DNA of 10,104 bases, taken from contig JAKCCC010000038.1 of the NCBI GenBank assembly GCA_021838985.1, forward strand, positions 1 to 10,104. The letters are read 5' to 3'. This document shows positions 7,022 to 10,104 of this stretch, piece after piece (the first letter of the stretch is position 1; every line of letters begins with the position of its first letter). Below the pieces are notes generated by a model that was not told the DNA's origin, did not search any database, and saw nothing but the letters and a program-made list of their open reading frames with translations. Origin of the DNA: Planctomycetota bacterium (GTDB lineage: Bacteria > Planctomycetota > Phycisphaerae > WQYP01). The position numbers were made by a program, and so were the translations under genes.

Positions 7022-7417
7022 TTAGCCGGGCCTGGGAACACCGCCGACGCACGCCGCCCCGGTCGGAGGCGGTCCGCATGGGACCCCATCAAAAGGATCG
7101 ACGCCACAGTTCCCCCCGGTCAATGCCGCCCAGCCATTTGGATCGGGGGTTCCGTTAGGCACCTCTACCGTGAGCGATGACGCCACCGGGAAGCAAGCCC
7201 CGAGAAAGACTGTCGGATCGGTGCAGGGGACGAGGTCGACGCAGGGGCCGTACTTCGTGGTTTCCGTCTGCGGCACCGGGTTCGGGCTGGTCAACTGCGC
7301 CAGCAGCGCATTGCCTCCGAAACCGATGGCCAATCCCGCCGCGCAGATCGCCGCCGCCATGGCCAGTCTCATTTTCCCGCTTCGCCAATTCAACCGCCCA
7401 CGCATCGCCTTGGACAT
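7022..7417 (-). CDS. Small secreted Cys-rich protein of unknown function
   Basis: A 131-residue protein with a strong ribosome site (AAGGAGG at 7425-7431, 7 bases before ATG 7417). The N-terminus is basic, then hydrophobic (MRLAMAAAICAAGLAIGFGG), a likely signal peptide with cleavage plausible after ALLA near residue 40. The mature part is Pro/Gly/Cys-rich with seven cysteines (PCVDLVPC, GACF, GNCG, VPCG, AACVG), suggesting disulfides or metal binding, and ends in PPPTGAACVGGVPRPG. I recognise no named family. It heads the same-strand series of LolA-like, DUF1573 and MauE-like genes, whose predicted envelope and redox roles fit a Cys-rich exported client. By layout it resembles bacteroidete loci where short NVEALA-type secreted proteins sit with DUF1573 and thioredoxin genes; that comparison is inference. 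Confidence 0.72.
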   Translation of the reverse strand: MSKAMRGRLNWRSGKMRLAMAAAICAAGLAIGFGGNALLAQLTSPNPVPQTETTKYGPCVDLVPCTDPTVFLGACFPVASSLTVEVPNGTPDPNGWAALTGGNCGVDPFDGVPCGPPPTGAACVGGVPRPG

Positions 7418-7424
7418 AGAGGTT

Positions 7425-7431
7425 CCTCCTT
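7425..7431 (-). promoter_or_regulatory. Strong Shine-Dalgarno site of the Cys-rich protein gene
   Basis: Minus-strand AAGGAGG, 7 bases from ATG 7417. It is the best ribosome site in the window, implies high expression, and fixes the start. Confidence 0.75.
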
Positions 7432-7469
7432 CAATGGAACCAACCCAACAGCCACATTCCGGTCGAAGA

Positions 7470-7546
7470 ATCGCCTTGGCGATAACGCCCGGAACCTAAG
7501 CCCACGCGGCAGCACGCCGCGTCTACCCCTCCGCGGCCTCGCCGCG
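7470..7546 (-). promoter_or_regulatory. Three consecutive palindromes upstream of the Cys-rich protein gene
   Basis: Reading the plus strand: ATCGCC-TT-GGCGAT (7470-7483), ACGCGGC-AGCAC-GCCGCGT (7504-7522), and CGCGGC-CTC-GCCGCG (7532-7546), all with perfect stems of 6-7 bp. They lie 53-129 bp upstream of the start codon and would fold as successive hairpins in a minus-strand leader RNA if the promoter is in the AT-rich stretch at 7560-7660. They could be operator sites, an attenuator or a structured leader. A possible promoter is TTGATT, 16 bp, TAAAAA on the minus strand near 7615-7645, but it is weak. Confidence 0.42.
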
Positions 7547-7651
7547 ACCCAAAACGCGCGCCCCTTGTATAAATAGCCGCCGATGCCAAAGCGTCGCACT
7601 TTTTCTCCCGGATTTTTAAGTGCGCGGAGAACCAAATCAATTTAACCCATT

Positions 7652-7689
7652 TAACGCACGCCACTTACATCAATGTAGGCATGGCGTTA
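7652..7689. terminator. Imperfect inverted repeat, possible terminator or operator
   Basis: TAACGC (7652-7657) pairs with GCGTTA (7684-7689) and TACAT (7666-7670) with ATGTA (7673-7677), with unequal material between. T5 follows on the plus strand; on the minus strand the repeat is followed by TAAATGGGTTAAATTG. It lies about 140 bp past the sigma-gene stop, so it could end that transcript. Two ATTTAAC copies 9 bp apart (7640, 7649) adjoin it. The rest of the gap 7418-7832 shows no gene. Confidence 0.35.
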
Positions 7690-7832
7690 ATTTTTGCGGC
7701 TTCGCCCGGAGCAGGAGCGATCGCCTCGCGGTCCGGAACGGGATTGGGGGCGGCCAAGGCCCAGGCCTTGTGTCCTGGCGGGAGTTTGGTAACGCGCGGC
7801 GACGCGGCCGTGGGGACCGCCCATGGTTGATC

Positions 7833-8971
7833 TTATCTACCCGCCATGGGTGCTTGCGCTTCCACGTTTGGAATCGGATCTGGAGCGTTCAGTTCCGTCG
7901 GTTCATACCCCGGCGGGCGTTGGATAACACGTGGCGGATTCATGGCGACTTGAACGGGGGCGGCCATTACGCGTGGAGGTTGTTTCGCGGGCCGAATTAT
8001 TTTGTGCTGGGAGTTAGGGGGCGGCGGCGAAGCGATGGCTGGGAGTGCGGACGAATGCGGGGCCACGGTAACACCGGACCTTTCCAATGTTGGATTCTTG
8101 ATCCCGGTGGCGAACTCCGTGGTGGCCGTGGATTTCGTCCTCCTTGGGTTAATTTTGGGTTTCCGATTGACAACAGGTCGGGGCCTCTGGATAGCCACTG
8201 CGGGGCGATAAATGTGCAAGGGCGACGGCGACGGATAATGTGGCGCCAGACATATCACCGCCGCGGCTGCCGCGACCGGCGCCGCGACCGCTGCCGCAAT
8301 GACCGGTACGCGAATGCCGCCCAGTGAACACTTCCATGCCCCGCCGGCGATGTGTCGCGGCGCTGCGAAGCGAGCCTTGGTGATGCGCAGAACTCTGTCC
8401 ACCAGAGACGCCAACCCGGCGCCTTTGCCGGCAATCAGCAATGTCGCCGGCAATGGTGCGCCCGCCGAGGGATCGCGGCGAAGCACAACTGTACGCAGGC
8501 GGGTAACAGCCCGGCTAATACGGCTTTGGGCCGCCGTTTCGGTGATTCCGAATACCTGGGCCACCTGCCGCACGCTTTGTCTTTGATAGAACCGCGCCAC
8601 AAGGATGCTGCGGTCGGCTGGAGAAAGCTCCAGCAACCCTTCATCCAGCGCCGCCAGGAGTGCGGTGTCGGGCAGATTTTCCTTTCGCCAATGGCCGTCT
8701 TCCGCGCGTAGGGTCGCCGCTCTTCGTTCACGCGCTCGTCGCCGGTACGCCCGGGGCGCTGGCGCCAAAAGGCGATGCATACTTCTTGGGCGACGTCTTC
8801 CGCCAGGGCTGCATTGCCCAACCGTCGCCGGGCCACGGCATAGACCCAGCCCAGGTGCGGTTTCACCAGCGTGGCCCACCCCACACGGAAATGCGCATCC
8901 GCCCTCGCAGGCGATACAGTATTCGCGCTCCGTTCAGCGGAGGCATCCGTGGCCATGCCGTCCTGCACCAT
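7833..8971 (-). pseudogene. ECF-type sigma factor with C-terminal membrane anchor and Pro-rich tail; deleted and frameshifted between regions 2 and 4
   Basis: From ATG 8971 (GGGGGAC 3 bases upstream) one frame gives a sigma region 2: WATLVKPHLGWVYAVARRRL, GNAALAEDVAQEVCIAFWRQ. After FWRQRP (about 8750) the sensible frame changes to RRARERRAATLRAEDG and a clear region 4 at about 8481-8651: LLELSPADRSILVARFYQRQ, SVRQVAQVFGITETAAQSRI, with the helix-turn-helix. The expected 25-35 residues carrying regions 2.3/2.4 (a pattern like WLFRTTRYACAN) are missing, so this is a deletion as well as a frame change; the span is not a multiple of three. The second frame continues through a hydrophobic helix (VPVIAAAVAAPVAAAAAVIC, about 8244-8315) and a Pro/Arg-rich tail of about 130 residues to TAA 7833-7835. 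Planctomycetes have many ECF factors with C-terminal extensions, and the anchor suggests membrane tethering. As written it cannot make a working sigma factor. Confidence 0.75.
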
Positions 8972-9046
8972 GACGTCCCCCGTCGCAGCTCCCACTGTGG
9001 ACCGACGCCGTTCCCGGCGGCGTGAACCGACGCCCCCAACGCCCGG

Positions 9047-9075
9047 AGTATAATCCGGCGGTACGGCGAAGCCAA
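9047..9075 (-). promoter_or_regulatory. Sigma70-type promoter for the sigma-factor gene
   Basis: Minus-strand TTGGCT (9070-9075), exactly 17 bp, then TATACT (9047-9052), about 75 bp before ATG 8971. This is the best -35/-10 pair I found. The same bases contain TATAAT on the plus strand (9049-9054), but no convincing plus-strand gene follows. Confidence 0.5.
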
Positions 9076-9297
9076 AGGAAAAGCAAGTGGCTGTCCTTGG
9101 GGTGCCCGGGGAGGGAAAAACGCGCGGGAATACACTGGAACCAGTCGGCAAATTCGAGGATTTTTTGGAGGATCGCGGCGGCGGGGTGAAAATGGCGACC
9201 GGTGACCGGAAATACGGAAAAAGGCTCCGGCGCTTACCACGAATCCCAGGAATCGAAATATGGGATCAGTCTCATGCTGGACGCTGGCTATCTGGAC

Positions 9298-9444
9298 GGG
9301 TGTGGCCAGACTTTTGGGCAACCATAGCGGAAGCGGCGTCCCGCCGCTTCTGGACGCCGAAAGCTCTGATACGTCGCTTCTACACCAAGCCATCCTGGCC
9401 ACCGTGGCCCGGCCCAGCGCTTGCGAAAAAAACTGGCCACACCC
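9298..9444. repeat. 147-bp element bounded by 12-bp inverted repeats with an internal hairpin
   Basis: GGGTGTGGCCAG (9298-9309) is repeated inverted as CTGGCCACACCC (9433-9444). The match continues inward imperfectly (ACTTTT against TTTTTT). Inside lies a perfect 9-bp stem with a 3-base loop, GAAGCGGCG-TCC-CGCCGCTTC (9330-9350). It could be a MITE or REP-like element or a large RNA hairpin. I see no gene in it, nor in the whole stretch 8972-9611, apart from the sigma promoter. Confidence 0.5.
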
Positions 9445-9611
9445 AGCTGGACCCGCAGACCGCCGGGGAGTTGGCTGATGCCGCCGACGTAGTCGCGCGG
9501 ATTCTTTTTGCCACGATTCGCACAGTCCGCTTTAAATCCGCTGGACGGTCTAAACCTGGCCCCCCATCGCGGCTGACCGGGTGGGGGCATCGTCGTGTGC
9601 CTCATTTTCGG

Positions 9612-10104
9612 TTACGGCTCACTGGTCACTGCTTCTGGCAACCGCCGGCCGAGCAGGCGCAGGAGGCCATCGAGGATGGTCAGGGGATGCGGCGGGCAGC
9701 CGGGGATAAATAAATCCACGGGCACCACGCTGGCGGCGCCGTTTTGCACTTCGGGATGATCGAGGTACGGGCCACCGGCAATGGCGCAGGCGCCCACGGC
9801 CACGACAATTTTCGGCGCCGGAACGGCGGCATAAGTCTCCTGGAGAGCGGCACGCATGTTCCGCGTGACCGGGCCGGTGATCAACAGACCGTCGGCATGG
9901 CGGGGCGAGGCAACGAAGTCAATGCCAAAGCGGCCCAAATCCCAGCCAATGGTGGTAAGCACATTCACATCCGCCTCGCAGGCATTGCAACCGCCGGCGG
10001 AGACCACGCGTAAGCGGAGCGAACGGCCCAGAATTTTTAAAAGCTGTCCATCCAAAGCGGCGGCCAGCGCCGGTTCATCCTTGGAGCCTACGCACAGATG
10101 CTCG
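9612..10104 (-). CDS. NuoB-like small subunit of a group 4 [NiFe] hydrogenase or Ehr complex, 5' end outside window
   Basis: The frame is open from the right edge to TAA 9612-9614. It carries the Fe-S binding pattern of the NuoB/HycG/EchC family: GGCNACEADV (Cys-x2-Cys), VAVGACAIAGG (third Cys) and FIPGCPPHPLTILDGLLRLL (fourth Cys), with FVASPRHADGLLITGPVTRN between. Cys-x2-Cys, rather than the adjacent Cys-Cys of true NuoB, points to group 4 hydrogenases or hydrogenase-related complexes, where this subunit holds a [4Fe-4S] cluster on the cytoplasmic membrane face and passes electrons to or from the catalytic large subunit. A TTG at 10055 could be read as a start, but the frame continues upstream with plausible family sequence (EPALAAALDGQLLKILGRSL), so I take the gene as partial. 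It ends normally, just after the PGCPPHP helix, so it is likely the last gene of its operon. The hydrogenase-versus-Ehr choice needs the large subunit, which is not in the window. Confidence 0.85.
   Translation of the reverse strand, partial: EHLCVGSKDEPALAAALDGQLLKILGRSLRLRVVSAGGCNACEADVNVLTTIGWDLGRFGIDFVASPRHADGLLITGPVTRNMRAALQETYAAVPAPKIVVAVGACAIAGGPYLDHPEVQNGAASVVPVDLFIPGCPPHPLTILDGLLRLLGRRLPEAVTSEP

Noticed and set aside
7620..8327. Plus-strand open frame of 235 codons, Arg/Gly/Trp-rich
   Set aside because: It is antisense to the Pro-rich tail of the sigma gene, which explains its odd composition; I considered an RGG-like protein but found no independent support.
9557..9589. GCCCCC...GGGGGC stem downstream of the hydrogenase stop as a terminator
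   Set aside because: Short stem with a long loop and no T-run on the minus strand.
9087..9713. Plus-strand open frame of 208 codons preceded by TATAAT at 9049-9054
   Set aside because: It runs through the inverted-repeat element and into the antisense of the hydrogenase gene; no ribosome site or family resemblance. A genuine small gene here cannot be fully excluded.
1..10104. CRISPR array, tRNA or rRNA genes, insertion-sequence transposase
   Set aside because: I saw no regularly spaced repeats, no tRNA-like arms with a T-loop and acceptor, no rRNA sequence and no transposase motif on either strand.

Overview
The window is high-GC bacterial DNA and looks like a planctomycete, probably from a metagenome-assembled or environmental genome. 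The basis is family recognition from memory: a Reg_prop-type beta-propeller protein ending in a planctomycete-style beta-sandwich, a secreted DUF1573 protein, a MauE-like membrane protein, an ECF sigma factor with a membrane-anchored C-terminal tail, and a NuoB-like small subunit of a group 4 hydrogenase or hydrogenase-related (Ehr) complex. No database search was possible.

Layout, left to right. (1) 1-1530, minus strand: the 3' part of a large propeller gene that runs off the left edge. It has a frameshift near 1478 and loses its 5' part at about 1530. (2) About 1531-3794, plus strand: a decayed defence-type module. It has the last ~50 codons of a DUF1156-type DNA methylase, an intact AlbA_2/HATPase_c_4 ATP-binding regulator (1683-3401), and a wrecked DUF499 ATPase with two in-frame stops, no Walker A region and no C-terminus. 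(3) 3782-7417, minus strand: a probable operon for envelope or secreted proteins. In transcription order it holds a Cys-rich secreted small protein, a signal-peptide LolA-like protein (one frameshift), a secreted DUF1573 protein joined to it by an ATGA overlap, and a MauE-like membrane protein cut off just where a thioredoxin domain should begin. (4) 7833-8971, minus strand: an ECF sigma-factor gene broken between regions 2 and 4, whose C-terminal part has a transmembrane helix and a long proline-rich tail. A good promoter lies upstream. (5) 8972-9611: non-coding DNA with a 147-bp inverted-repeat element. (6) 9612-10104, minus strand: the 3' part of the hydrogenase-type small subunit, which runs off the right edge.

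The defence module appears to have been pasted into an envelope-protein locus. Both flanking minus-strand genes are truncated exactly where the plus-strand module begins and ends, and the module itself is decaying. Four of the eight larger genes carry stops, frameshifts or deletions, so either the region is under weak selection or the consensus sequence contains errors. The most original reading is that region 3 is a planctomycete small-secreted-protein locus (Cys-rich protein, LolA-like, DUF1573, MauE plus thioredoxin, perhaps the propeller) preceded by an unusual upstream region with three palindromes, and possibly linked to the neighbouring membrane-tethered sigma factor.
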